Made by a program: the position numbers and the translations under genes. The notes under the pieces are model-generated. The model had not been told where the DNA came from and ran no database searches. It was given only the letters and a program-made list of their open reading frames with translations. From NCBI GenBank assembly GCA_026224875.1, contig JAMFRU010000019.1:1-47381 (forward strand): 47,381 nt of DNA. The letters run 5' to 3'. Source of the stretch: Acidocella sp. (lineage in GTDB: Bacteria > Pseudomonadota > Alphaproteobacteria > Acetobacterales > Acetobacteraceae). Positions 33,474-41,573 of this stretch are shown piece by piece (position 1 is the first letter of the stretch; every line of letters begins with the position of its first letter).

Positions 33474-35285
33474 ATGAACGCGATACCGAATTTTTCATCC
33501 GGCGCTTACAACGTCATTGACCATACCTATGACGTTGTCGTGGTGGGTGCGGGCGGCTCCGGCCTGCGGACCACGCTCGGCATGGGTGCCGCCGGGCTTA
33601 AAACCGCCTGCGTGACCAAGGTTTTCCCCACCCGTTCGCACACTGTTGCGGCGCAGGGCGGCATTTCCGCTGCTTTGGGCAATATGGGCGAGGATGACTG
33701 GCGCTGGCATATGTACGACACCGTCAAAGGGTCGGATTGGCTCGGCGACCAGGATGCCATCGAGTATATGTGCCGCGAGGCCGTGCCCGCGATTCGCGAG
33801 CTTGAGCATTACGGCATGCCGTTCTCGCGCACCGAGGATGGCAAGATTTATCAGCGCCCGTTCGGCGGGCATATGAAGGATTACGGCAAGGAGCCGGCCA
33901 TGCGTGCCTGTGCCGCTGCAGACCGTACCGGCCATGCCATGCTGCACACGCTCTACCAGCAGAGCCTGAAGCATGAGGTCGAATTCTTCGTCGAGTATTT
34001 TGCCCTCGATTTGATCATGGATGCCGATGGCGTGTGCCGTGGCGTGATGGCCTGGAACCTTGAGACCGGCACCATGCACCGTTTCCGCGCCCAGATGGTG
34101 GTGCTGGCAACCGGCGGCTATGGTCGTGCCTATCTGTCCTGTACCTCCGCGCATACGTGTACGGGCGATGGCGGCGGCATGGTTATTCGCGCCGGGCTTC
34201 CTGTGCAGGATATGGAATTCGTGCAGTTTCACCCGACCGGTATTTTCCCCGCCGGCTGCCTCATCACCGAGGGCGCGCGCGGCGAGGGCGGGTACCTTAC
34301 CAATTCCGAGGGCGAGCGCTTCATGGAGCGCTATGCCCCCTCCGCGAAGGACTTGGCGTCGCGCGACGTGGTGTCGCGCTCGATGACCATTGAGATTAAC
34401 GAGGGCAGGGGCGTTGGCCCGAATAAGGACCACATCCTGCTGCATCTTGAGCATTTGGGTGCGGACCTGCTGCATGAGCGCCTGCCAGGCATTTCCGAGA
34501 CCGCGCGCGTGTTCGCCGGTGTGGATGTGACCAAGGAAGCCATTCCGGTGCTGCCGACCGTGCATTACAACATGGGCGGTATTCCGACCAATTACCACGC
34601 TGAAGTGCTGCGCCCGACCGCGGAAAACCCGGATGCCATCGTGCCGGGGCTGATGGCCGTGGGCGAGGCCGCCTGCGTGTCTGTGCATGGTGCTAACCGC
34701 CTTGGGACCAACTCGCTGCTTGATCTTGTCGTGTTCGGCCGTGCCGCCGCGCACCGTGCCGCGTCGCTGATTAAAACCGGCGCCACCCAGGCGGCGCTCC
34801 CGGCCGGTGCGGGCGAGGCTTCGCTGGCCAGGTTCGATGCCGCCCGCCACGCCAAGGGCAGCACGCCCGTGGCGGCGCTGCGTGATACGTTGCAGCGGAC
34901 CATGCAGGGCCATGCCGCGGTGTTCCGTAATTCCGCCTCCCTCACCGAAGGCGTGGGCAAGATGCAGAACCTTTGGGGCGGTCTGTCCGACATGAAGGTG
35001 ACCGACCGTTCGCTGATCTGGAATTCCGACCTCATGGAGGCGCTGGAGCTGGATAACCTCATGGGCAATGCGATGTGTACCATGGTCGGCGCCGAAGCGC
35101 GTACCGAAAGCCGCGGGGCCCAGGCGCATGACGATTTCCCGGATCGCGATGATGCCAACTGGATGAAGCACACTGTGGCGCATTGCGATGACAAGGGGCA
35201 TGTCGATCTGACGTATCGTCCGGTGAAGATGCAGACGCTGACGAATGATGTGTCTGTGTTCCCGCCGAAGAAGCGCGTGTACTAA
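33474..35285 (+). CDS. sdhA: Succinate dehydrogenase flavoprotein subunit
   Basis: This 603-residue protein has the FAD-binding [16 protein letters not shown] and the covalent-FAD His56 in SHTVAAQGG. Active-site segments are [48 protein letters not shown] and the C-terminal fumarate reductase domain. It oxidises succinate to fumarate in the TCA cycle and passes electrons to SdhB. An 830-codon antisense frame covers it and part of sdhB but is only a shadow of codon bias. Confidence 0.97.
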   Translation: MNAIPNFSSGAYNVIDHTYDVVVVGAGGSGLRTTLGMGAAGLKTACVTKVFPTRSHTVAAQGGISAALGNMGEDDWRWHMYDTVKGSDWLGDQDAIEYMCREAVPAIRELEHYGMPFSRTEDGKIYQRPFGGHMKDYGKEPAMRACAAADRTGHAMLHTLYQQSLKHEVEFFVEYFALDLIMDADGVCRGVMAWNLETGTMHRFRAQMVVLATGGYGRAYLSCTSAHTCTGDGGGMVIRAGLPVQDMEFVQFHPTGIFPAGCLITEGARGEGGYLTNSEGERFMERYAPSAKDLASRDVVSRSMTIEINEGRGVGPNKDHILLHLEHLGADLLHERLPGISETARVFAGVDVTKEAIPVLPTVHYNMGGIPTNYHAEVLRPTAENPDAIVPGLMAVGEAACVSVHGANRLGTNSLLDLVVFGRAAAHRAASLIKTGATQAALPAGAGEASLARFDAARHAKGSTPVAALRDTLQRTMQGHAAVFRNSASLTEGVGKMQNLWGGLSDMKVTDRSLIWNSDLMEALELDNLMGNAMCTMVGAEARTESRGAQAHDDFPDRDDANWMKHTVAHCDDKGHVDLTYRPVKMQTLTNDVSVFPPKKRVY

Positions 35286-35300
35286 GGAAGGAGCATAGTT

Positions 35301-36083
35301 ATGGCTGAATTTACGCTTCCCGCGAATTCCAAAGTCGGCAAGGGCACGACTTACAAAGCCCCGGCCGGCGCCACGCGCATTAAAGAGTTCGAAGTGTACC
35401 GCTGGAACCCCGATGACGGGAAAAATCCGGTGATGGACACGTATGAGGTCGATCTGGATAAATGCGGGCCGATGGTGCTTGATGCGATCGTGAAGATCAA
35501 GAACGAGATCGATGCCTCGCTGACCTTCCGCCGCTCCTGCCGTGAGGGCATCTGCGGCTCCTGCGCCATGAACATCGATGGTGCCAACACGCTGGCCTGC
35601 CTCAAGCCGATCGACGAGGTGAAGGGCACCGTTAAAATCAATCCGCTGCCGCATATGCCGGTGGTGAAGGATCTGGTGCCCGACCTCAGCCAGCCTTACG
35701 CTCAGCTGCGTTCTATTGAACCCTGGCTGCAGGCCGACACCCCCCCGCCGCCGGATGCCGAGCGGCTGCAGAGCAAGGAAGAGCGCGCTGAGATTGACGG
35801 GCTGTGGGAGTGCATTCTGTGCTTCTGCTGCTCGACCTCCTGCCCTTCGTATTGGTGGAACGGCGACCGCTACCTTGGGCCGGCCGTGCTGTTGCAGGCC
35901 TATCGCTGGATTGCGGACAGCCGCGACGAGGCCACCGGCAAGCGCCTGGATGCGTTGGAAGACCCGTTCAAGCTCTACCGCTGCCACACGATTATGAACT
36001 GCACGCAGAGCTGCCCGAAGGGGCTGAACCCGGCGAAAGCGATTGGGAAGATCAAGCAGCTGATGCTGGAGCGCCAGGGTTAA
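35301..36083 (+). CDS. sdhB: Succinate dehydrogenase iron-sulfur subunit
   Basis: This 260-residue protein has a [2Fe-2S] domain with Cys80, 85, 88 and 100 ([10 protein letters not shown]). The [4Fe-4S]/[3Fe-4S] domain shows [13 protein letters not shown] and [17 protein letters not shown]. It carries electrons from FAD to the quinone site. It starts 16 bases after sdhA and ends the operon. A compound hairpin with a 33-bp stem follows. Confidence 0.97.
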   Translation: MAEFTLPANSKVGKGTTYKAPAGATRIKEFEVYRWNPDDGKNPVMDTYEVDLDKCGPMVLDAIVKIKNEIDASLTFRRSCREGICGSCAMNIDGANTLACLKPIDEVKGTVKINPLPHMPVVKDLVPDLSQPYAQLRSIEPWLQADTPPPPDAERLQSKEERAEIDGLWECILCFCCSTSCPSYWWNGDRYLGPAVLLQAYRWIADSRDEATGKRLDALEDPFKLYRCHTIMNCTQSCPKGLNPAKAIGKIKQLMLERQG

Positions 36084-36203
36084 GGGCTCAGCCCTTAAGA
36101 TCCCGCCAGGGGGTTTTACCCCCCGGAATCCCAGTAACTTGGGCTAAGGGCTTTGACTCCATGGGACGCTTCCCATGGAATCAAAGCCCTTAGCCCAAGT
36201 TAC
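36081..36203. repeat. Compound hairpin block after sdhB
   Basis: Three hairpins stand in a row: TAAGGGC-TCA-GCCCTTA (36081-36097, overlapping the sdhB stop), GGGGG-TTTTA-CCCCC (36109-36123), and a 33-bp stem with only one mismatch and a 4-base loop (36134-36166 with 36171-36203). The last would fold very strongly and should end the sdh transcript or shield it from decay. The arrangement parallels the mosaic at 15387-15595. Confidence 0.88.
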
Positions 36204-36250
36204 AAAAATTTTTGGTGCAGCTTTTTACAAAAAGCTGCTTTCTTCCTTTC

Positions 36251-36862
36251 GTGACAGCAAGCTTCTCAGCCCATGAATCCCAATCCCCCGACGCCCTCGC
36301 GGCTTTGCGGGCGGATGGCTGGGTTATCGGCAAAAACGTGCCGTGGTCGGTTTCCTGGACGGAGGAGCAATCCTACGACATTCAGCTCTCGGTTGATTTC
36401 CCAGGGTTGGTTGATCTGGTGCAGGTGGAGCGCCCAGGGCAGGGGATTCCGCGATTCGCAGCGCTGCACATCACCCGGCACCGCTTGGGCATGGCGAAGC
36501 ATTTATGCCATGTCTGCGGCAAGCTCACCGTGCCGCGCGACCGGTTTATTTTCCCCAAGGAGTCCGGCGGCTTCGTAATTATGCCCGACGAGTCCTCCCG
36601 TTACGCCGGCAATATCCCGCCGGTGCATTTAACCTGCGCCAGACGGGCACAGGCATTATGCCCGCATTTGCGCAGCGCCTATGCCGAGCCGGTTGCCTTT
36701 CCAGCCGAGGAGAGCCGGCTGATCGAGCGGACCGATGTTGTGCCCGGTATGGAGGCGGTGGCGCGGGATTTGCCGCGCCATTTCAAGGTCGTTTTTACCT
36801 GCTACCGGCTGTTTGGCCCCAGCTTTACAGAGCAGGTGCGGCGGCTGCGCCAGAAGGAGTAG
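36251..36862 (+). CDS. Unknown protein with a CxxC zinc-site-like motif
   Basis: This protein of about 203 residues starts at GTG 36251 (earlier TTG 36212 or GTG 36215 in frame; the start is unsure). It has LCHVCGKL followed by a Cys at HLTCARRAQALCPH, a pattern that could bind zinc. The first half contains beta-rich segments (WSVSWTEEQSYDIQLSVDF). I recognise no family and no membrane helix. It stands alone between the sdh hairpin and the small basic protein. Confidence 0.55.
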   Translation: MTASFSAHESQSPDALAALRADGWVIGKNVPWSVSWTEEQSYDIQLSVDFPGLVDLVQVERPGQGIPRFAALHITRHRLGMAKHLCHVCGKLTVPRDRFIFPKESGGFVIMPDESSRYAGNIPPVHLTCARRAQALCPHLRSAYAEPVAFPAEESRLIERTDVVPGMEAVARDLPRHFKVVFTCYRLFGPSFTEQVRRLRQKE

Positions 36863-36929
36863 GGCGTGGTGCAAACCATGCTATACGTTGCTATACGTCT
36901 GACATCACCAAAATGAACGGGACAATGCC

Positions 36930-37058
36930 ATGGCCAAAGGTCAAATGAAATCGAACCGGGAAGTTAAAAAGCCGAAGAAGACCGATGCGGAGAAGCTGAA
37001 GGCCAAGACGCCGATGCAGAGCCTGATTTCCAACGATAAAGCCAGCCCCAAAAAATAG
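36930..37058 (+). CDS. Small basic conserved protein (42 residues)
   Basis: MAKGQMKSNREVKKPKK begins a 42-residue, Lys-rich protein. The form MAKGQ-x-(K/R)SN-(R/K)E-x-KKPK is one that I recall from many short conserved hypothetical proteins of proteobacteria. It may bind RNA or DNA through its charge; no role is known. It is 67 bases downstream of the preceding gene and ends before the convergent GST gene. Confidence 0.7.
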   Translation: MAKGQMKSNREVKKPKKTDAEKLKAKTPMQSLISNDKASPKK

Positions 37059-37093
37059 TTTTTGCGCCGGCCTTGGCCCAGCGCCAAGGCCGC

Positions 37094-37744
37094 TCACTCT
37101 TTCTCAAACGTCTCGAGCATTTTCGCATAGGGCGAGACCATCGGGCCGCCGATCTCAATGGTGCGCTTAAAACTAGGCTCCGCCTGCAAACGCTGCCAAT
37201 AGGCGGTGATCTCTGGGCGGTCTTTTAAAAGCCCTGCGGATTCCATCAGAGATAGGCAATAGGATATCTGCATATCGGCCAGTGTGAGTTCCGCGCCCAT
37301 CAGGAACGGGCCGGGGGTTATGCCGCTGGTGACATGGTTCAGCGCCTTTTCGAACTCCGGTGCCGCGAAATCCGCGAGCGAATTTTGCCCGCCGCCCATC
37401 AGGCTGGAGAGTTTCAGGATCACCGGCATCATCAGCGAACTCTCGGCATAGTCGAGCCATTCATCATGCTTGGCCCGCGCATTGCTGCCGGCCGGCGGCA
37501 TGAAGCGCCCGTTGCCGTAGTGTTCGGCAATGTAACGCAGAATGGCCGAGGATTCGACCAGCACCAGATCGCCATCGACAATGGCGGGCGCTTTGCCCAA
37601 CGGGTGGATCGCCGCGAGATCGGCCTGTGCCCGCATGTTCTGGCCGCGCTTGTGGGTGACCAAATTGTATGGGGTCCCGAGCGCTTCAAGCAGCCAGATG
37701 ATGCGCGACGAGCGTGACGTTAAAAGATGGTGCAGGGTGAGCAT
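37094..37744 (-). CDS. Glutathione S-transferase
   Basis: This 216-residue protein has an N-terminal thioredoxin-like domain (MLTLHHLLTSRSSRIIWLLE, KAPAIVDGDLVLVESSAIL with the cis-Pro and the Glu-Ser of the glutathione site) and a helical C-terminal domain (LADMQISYCL). Ser12-Arg13 is the probable catalytic spot, as in bacterial beta or theta-type GSTs. It conjugates or reduces electrophiles. The ATG at 37744 is chosen over 37774. Monocistronic. Confidence 0.88.
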   Translation of the reverse strand: MLTLHHLLTSRSSRIIWLLEALGTPYNLVTHKRGQNMRAQADLAAIHPLGKAPAIVDGDLVLVESSAILRYIAEHYGNGRFMPPAGSNARAKHDEWLDYAESSLMMPVILKLSSLMGGGQNSLADFAAPEFEKALNHVTSGITPGPFLMGAELTLADMQISYCLSLMESAGLLKDRPEITAYWQRLQAEPSFKRTIEIGGPMVSPYAKMLETFEKE

Positions 37745-38211
37745 GGATGTCTCCCGATTGGTTTTATGTAGCATATTGCGTCATCTTTGGTGACACATCA
37801 ATGCTTGGCGGTGCCGTCAGACTGGTCCTGAATGGCTCCAGAACATGCGCTCCGTCGCGTCCGGGCCTGACTCAACATGGCTCACAGATGCGAAAATCAT
37901 CGTTTTTCGCGTGTCCGGATTATGGGCGGGCCAGGCCAGGCCGGGTTGCGAGGGGTTGCCTGTCCTCGCGCAATCGATCCAGGCGCGGGACATGATGTTC
38001 GCCATGTGCTGCGGTGCGGCACCGGGCCCGGCCATGCCGCGGGCGATACCCACATTGTCGAATACCAAAGGTATATCGAGCCCGTGCGGCGCGCGCAGCA
38101 GGCCGTTCTGCACTGGTCGTAAACGGTTTTGGTCTGCGTAGTGCGCGCTATTGGTTTGAGCGCGGTTTGAGCGCGCGGAGCAGTCTTTCGTTTTCAAAGG
38201 CGGCTTCTTCT
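37745..38211. other. 467-bp gap with a gene remnant
   Basis: It contains no intact gene. It holds the promoter side of the GST gene and, on the minus strand, a carboxylesterase C-terminal remnant. Sequence 38100-38211 has no homology I recognise and separates the remnant from the unknown cassette. Confidence 0.5.
37830..38100 (-). pseudogene. C-terminal remnant of a type B carboxylesterase
   Basis: A minus-strand frame has the sequence APHGLDIPLVFDN, then ANIMSRAWIDCARTGNPSQP, LAWPAHN and RKTMIFAS, ending in ERMFW. This is the end of the carboxylesterase/para-nitrobenzyl esterase fold (PF00135), including the catalytic-His strand. The N-terminal 350 or so residues, with the Ser and Glu, are missing; the code before the match (MKTKDCSARS) does not belong. 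It is a dead remnant beside a likely acquired cassette. Confidence 0.78.
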
Positions 38212-39345
38212 TTACCCCGGCATTTTTAGCCCAGGCCAGGCGGGAGAGAGCGACATATTGAACGCGGCACCGCCGGCAGGCGGTAGCCGGGAGATGCGTA
38301 AGGCATAGGCCTCCAGCGCCCGCCCGATATCTGCCTGGGACACGCCACCCGGCGCCGGCGCGCTCATGGCGGACAGCGCCGCGGCGGCCGCATCATGGGC
38401 CGTGGCAGGGGCAGGGCGCAGGCTTTCCGTGCTTTCGGCCCCTCCGCCGCCACCAACACCGAAATCCTCGGCAAAATCACCACCGAACGAGTTGTTGGTG
38501 CTCCCCCCGCCGGTAAAATTCTGCCGTGCCTCCCGCTCCTGTCGTGCTTGTGCCGCCTGGGCCTTGGCTTCGGACAGCACGGCACGAAAGCCGGTGTTCG
38601 TTTCGCTTGTATGGTTTGCACCGGCATGCGCGCTATGCCCGGCTGTTTCGCCAGCGGCGTTATGGTGGCGCACTGGTTTTGCCGCGAGCCCTTGGCCATG
38701 CGGTGGCGGCGCGAAGCCGCCGAGGCCGGGGCGGCCTTGGTGCAAGGCCAGATCGTGCATCACAGAAGGTGCGAGAGCGATGGCGTGCAGTTTGCCGGCG
38801 GTGGGCGGTTCCTTGGCAAGGTCGGCGATGGTGCCAAAAAACGTGTTGCCGCCGAAATCGCCAATCTTATAGAAGCCTGTGCCCGGTGAGCCGGATTTTT
38901 TTGTTCTCCACCCGGTGACGTTCGGCCATTTCACCGTGGAAGGATTTAACTCTTCATGCGCAACCTGCATCGCAAGTTGCACATACTGCGCATACTCTTT
39001 GTACAGAGGAGAATTGGAACTTTGCGTGGCTTCGAGAACATCATGTAGCTTTTTTTGCTGTTTAGGTGTCAAGGCTCCAGTACTTTTGAATTCGGGAAAT
39101 TGTCCGCTCGCGGTCAAAATTCCAAACGCAGTTGTTGCGCCGCGCGCATCATATTCTGAAGGATTTTTCAGGCGATTTTCAACCACCTGGCGCATGAGGC
39201 GCATTGCCACAAGTGTGTCTTCGGGAGAATAGAGAGCGCCATTGTCCGGTGTATGTGTTTCGGTTAAGAAGGCTTGCTCCATGGCACCCGTCGGTGTATT
39301 GTCTGGATCCAGTGAGGGAAGTGACGTGTCGTTTGATTGGGTCAC
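38212..39345 (-). CDS. Possible cell-wall-hydrolase-like protein, cassette gene B
   Basis: This 377-residue protein starts at GTG 39345. It has no signal peptide and no membrane helix. Residues 40-170 vaguely resemble a SleB-type cell wall hydrolase (VVENRLKNPSEY, ILTASGQFPEF, GFYKIGDFGGNTFFG), but this is weak. Residues 200-340 are Ala/Gly/His-rich linker, and the end, DIGRALEAYALRISRLPPAG then SLSPAWPGLKMPG, is unknown. It overlaps the signal-peptide-bearing gene A by GTGA. The layout recalls a toxic effector with a periplasmic partner; this is a hypothesis. Confidence 0.5.
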   Translation of the reverse strand: MTQSNDTSLPSLDPDNTPTGAMEQAFLTETHTPDNGALYSPEDTLVAMRLMRQVVENRLKNPSEYDARGATTAFGILTASGQFPEFKSTGALTPKQQKKLHDVLEATQSSNSPLYKEYAQYVQLAMQVAHEELNPSTVKWPNVTGWRTKKSGSPGTGFYKIGDFGGNTFFGTIADLAKEPPTAGKLHAIALAPSVMHDLALHQGRPGLGGFAPPPHGQGLAAKPVRHHNAAGETAGHSAHAGANHTSETNTGFRAVLSEAKAQAAQARQEREARQNFTGGGSTNNSFGGDFAEDFGVGGGGGAESTESLRPAPATAHDAAAAALSAMSAPAPGGVSQADIGRALEAYALRISRLPPAGGAAFNMSLSPAWPGLKMPG

Positions 39346-40204
39346 TTAGATTTCTCCAATGGTTTTGGGTGAACGGTCAATTTTAAGCCTTGACGCAGGC
39401 ATGAGCTTATAATGTCGTTTACATATTTTCTGGACATCTCAAAACTCGCATCGTTCGACGAGCCATCGACGACAATATTTTTTACTAAATCGACATCGCC
39501 GAATGTGCCGACAAGGGCATAGTCGTCATTTTTTTTGGTATCCACAAAATTAAGCGTTTTTCTGTTTCCCAATAAACATAGGCAGCAAGCCAAGTTTTGT
39601 CCTGCTGTGTTATGACGCAAAATTTATTGAGCTGTTTTTTGGGACGAACGGTTCCTGGATCAGCGGCAATAAGCCACGCTGGCGGAGAGAGGAGATTCTG
39701 AAGTTGCGTTTGCAACGACAAAAACTGCTTAAATTTCTGCGGCGACGCCCATCCTGAATCGCTTTTTCTAACGTAATAATGGTTGCCATATCTGTTACAG
39801 CTTTGGATTATATCATCTATATAAGCCTTGGTTACCAGAACCATACTGGTGCCTTGCTCGTTGGCTGTGGCAACTACATCCTTATTCAGATCCAGAGATT
39901 GGGACTCCAGAAGGGAAGACTGGTCAGGGACTTTTGGGTTCCAATAATAAAGCTGGTTCTCCGTCGGCCAATAAATCAAGGCTATTTCGCCATCATCGTC
40001 TCGCTGCCCGACCACGCAGAAGTTATTGTCTGCGTGAAAGCCGTAGACGTTGACCAGCGCCAACAACTGAACCTTTAGATCTGCGTAAGCGGGCTCGCCT
40101 TTCAGGGAAAACCACTGCGTCTCCGCTCGCGCTGCCACGGGCAGAGCAAGCGAGAACAGCACCTGAGATACGGCCAATAGACGGGCAAACTTAAAGCGGG
40201 TCAT
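39342..40204 (-). pseudogene. Secreted two-repeat Cys protein, cassette gene A, frameshifted
   Basis: The N-terminal signal peptide (residues 1-27, ending PVAARA) is followed by two copies of an approximately 80-residue repeat, each with two Cys: NNFCVVGQ...IIQSCNRYG and NKFCVITQ...IISSCLRQG. The second repeat is broken at an 8-A tract (39530-39537). With nine A the frame closes at 39342 in a 287-residue protein; with eight, translation stops at 39485 (239 residues). The intact stop overlaps gene B's GTG start, supporting the longer form. Likely periplasmic with disulfides. No family recognised. AT-richer than its surroundings. Confidence 0.6.
39530..39537. repeat. 8-base homopolymer at the frameshift
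   Basis: Eight T on the plus strand (eight A in the coding strand) in cassette gene A. Adding one base restores the second repeat and the overlap with gene B. Confidence 0.85.
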
Positions 40205-40271
40205 GGAAATCTCAAAAGAGTATAGTTATTTATACTAACATAACCAATTTTGTAATAAAATTTCGTCGCCG

Positions 40272-41171
40272 CTACAAACAAGCCTGCGTCACTACCGGCG
40301 CCAGCGCCCGGTACTCCGCCCCGCGCGGGCTGCCCTGCCGCCAGGCCAGAGCCAATGTGCGCCACCCCCCAGCGCCATCCAGCCGCCGCAACTCCACACC
40401 CGTACCGTTCGCAATCCCCGCCTCCACCGCCAGGCGCGGTAGCAATGTTACCCCCAGCCCGCCGGCGACCATTTGGATGAGCGTGTGCAGCGAGGTGGCG
40501 GCGAAGCGTTGCTCGCGCCCGGCCACGGCGCCGCATACCGCAAGCACCTGGTCGCGCAGGCAGTGCCCGTCTTCCAGGAGCAGAAAGGTTTCGGCGGCGA
40601 GGTCCGCCACGGCCACGCGCTCGCGGGCCGCCAGCACATGGCCGGGCGGCAGTGCGGCGATAAACTCGTCGCGCGCCAGAGGGAATGTTTCGGTGCCGCC
40701 GCAGGCGCAGGGCTCGGCCAGGAGGAGCACGTCCAAATGGCCATCTTCCAGCTGCACCAGCAGCCGCTCGGTTTGGTCCTCGCGGAGGAACAATTTGAGT
40801 GCCGGGAATCCCGCGCGCAGGGCCGGCATCAGCCGGGGGAGTAAAAACGGCCCCACGGTCGGGATGATCCCCATGCGCAGCGGGCCGGACATCGGCGCGC
40901 GCGCGGCGTCGGCGGCTTCGGCCACGGCGGTGAGGGCTATTAGGGCCGCTCGCGCCTTGGTTACCAGCTCCAGCCCCAGCGGGGTGAACACCGCATGTTT
41001 GGAGGCCGAGCGGTCGAGAATTTGTGCATCGAGCTGGCGTTCCAGCGCCAGTATGCCGGCCGATAAAGTGGATTGCGACACGGCGCAGGCCGAGGCGGCG
41101 CGGGAAAAATGCCCGGTCTCGGCCAAAGTGACGAGGTAGCGCAGCTGCTGCGGGGTGGGCAGGGGGGTCAT
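40272..41171 (-). CDS. oxyR: OxyR-type LysR regulator
   Basis: This 299-residue LysR-family protein has an N-terminal winged HTH (AETGHFSRAASACAVSQSTL) and an effector domain. The OxyR redox pair is present as Cys204 and Cys213 in LEDGHCLRDQVLAVC (C-x8-C), just as in E. coli OxyR (Cys199/Cys208). It should sense peroxide by disulfide formation and activate antioxidant genes. The start is ATG 41171; an upstream GC-poor extension to 41237 is unlikely. No katG or ahpC is adjacent. Confidence 0.9.
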   Translation of the reverse strand: MTPLPTPQQLRYLVTLAETGHFSRAASACAVSQSTLSAGILALERQLDAQILDRSASKHAVFTPLGLELVTKARAALIALTAVAEAADAARAPMSGPLRMGIIPTVGPFLLPRLMPALRAGFPALKLFLREDQTERLLVQLEDGHLDVLLLAEPCACGGTETFPLARDEFIAALPPGHVLAARERVAVADLAAETFLLLEDGHCLRDQVLAVCGAVAGREQRFAATSLHTLIQMVAGGLGVTLLPRLAVEAGIANGTGVELRRLDGAGGWRTLALAWRQGSPRGAEYRALAPVVTQACL

Positions 41172-41237
41172 CGGCTGGTCCACTGAAAGGGCGGAGAATG
41201 ATTGACTAACCCGATTATGCTGGGTTTTGCAAATCAC

Positions 41238-41573
41238 TCAGGCAGGCAGCACCACGGCGCCCGCCTGCCAGCGCAACGGCGCATGCGCAAGCACATCTTC
41301 GATGCGCAGCCGCCCGTATAAATGTGGAAACAGCTGCCCGCCGCGCGACACCTCCCAGCGTACCTTCTCGCTCAACCGGTCCAGCGCGATGGCCAGCACC
41401 ACCAGCCCCTCCTGCCCGGCAAAATGCTTGTGTACTGTTTCGGTCAGCTGCGCGGCGGATGAGAGGTGAATGTAGCCATCCGCGATATCCACAGGCGCGC
41501 CCTCGAAACCTCCCGCCTGCAACGCGGCGAACTGTTCCGCGTTAAGAATTTTATAGGCAATCTTAGTCGTCAC
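41238..41573 (-). CDS. DUF952 family protein
   Basis: This 111-residue protein has the DUF952 pattern: YKILNAEQFAAL, DGYIHLSSAAQLTETVHKHF, GLVVLAIALD, LFPHLYGRL and LRW near the end. The role is unknown. It shares ATGA (41570-41573) with the upstream unknown gene and forms an operon with it. It ends 66 bases before the oxyR start. Confidence 0.85.
   Translation of the reverse strand: MTTKIAYKILNAEQFAALQAGGFEGAPVDIADGYIHLSSAAQLTETVHKHFAGQEGLVVLAIALDRLSEKVRWEVSRGGQLFPHLYGRLRIEDVLAHAPLRWQAGAVVLPA

Noticed and set aside
33495-35987. Very long (830-codon) open frame on the minus strand across sdhA and sdhB
   Set aside because: It is antisense to two certain genes with strict family matches; His/Arg/Gly-rich low-complexity translation is the usual shadow of high-GC codon bias.
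36134-36203. CRISPR repeat or attachment site
   Set aside because: It is a single hairpin without spaced copies; no cas gene, integrase or tRNA is nearby.
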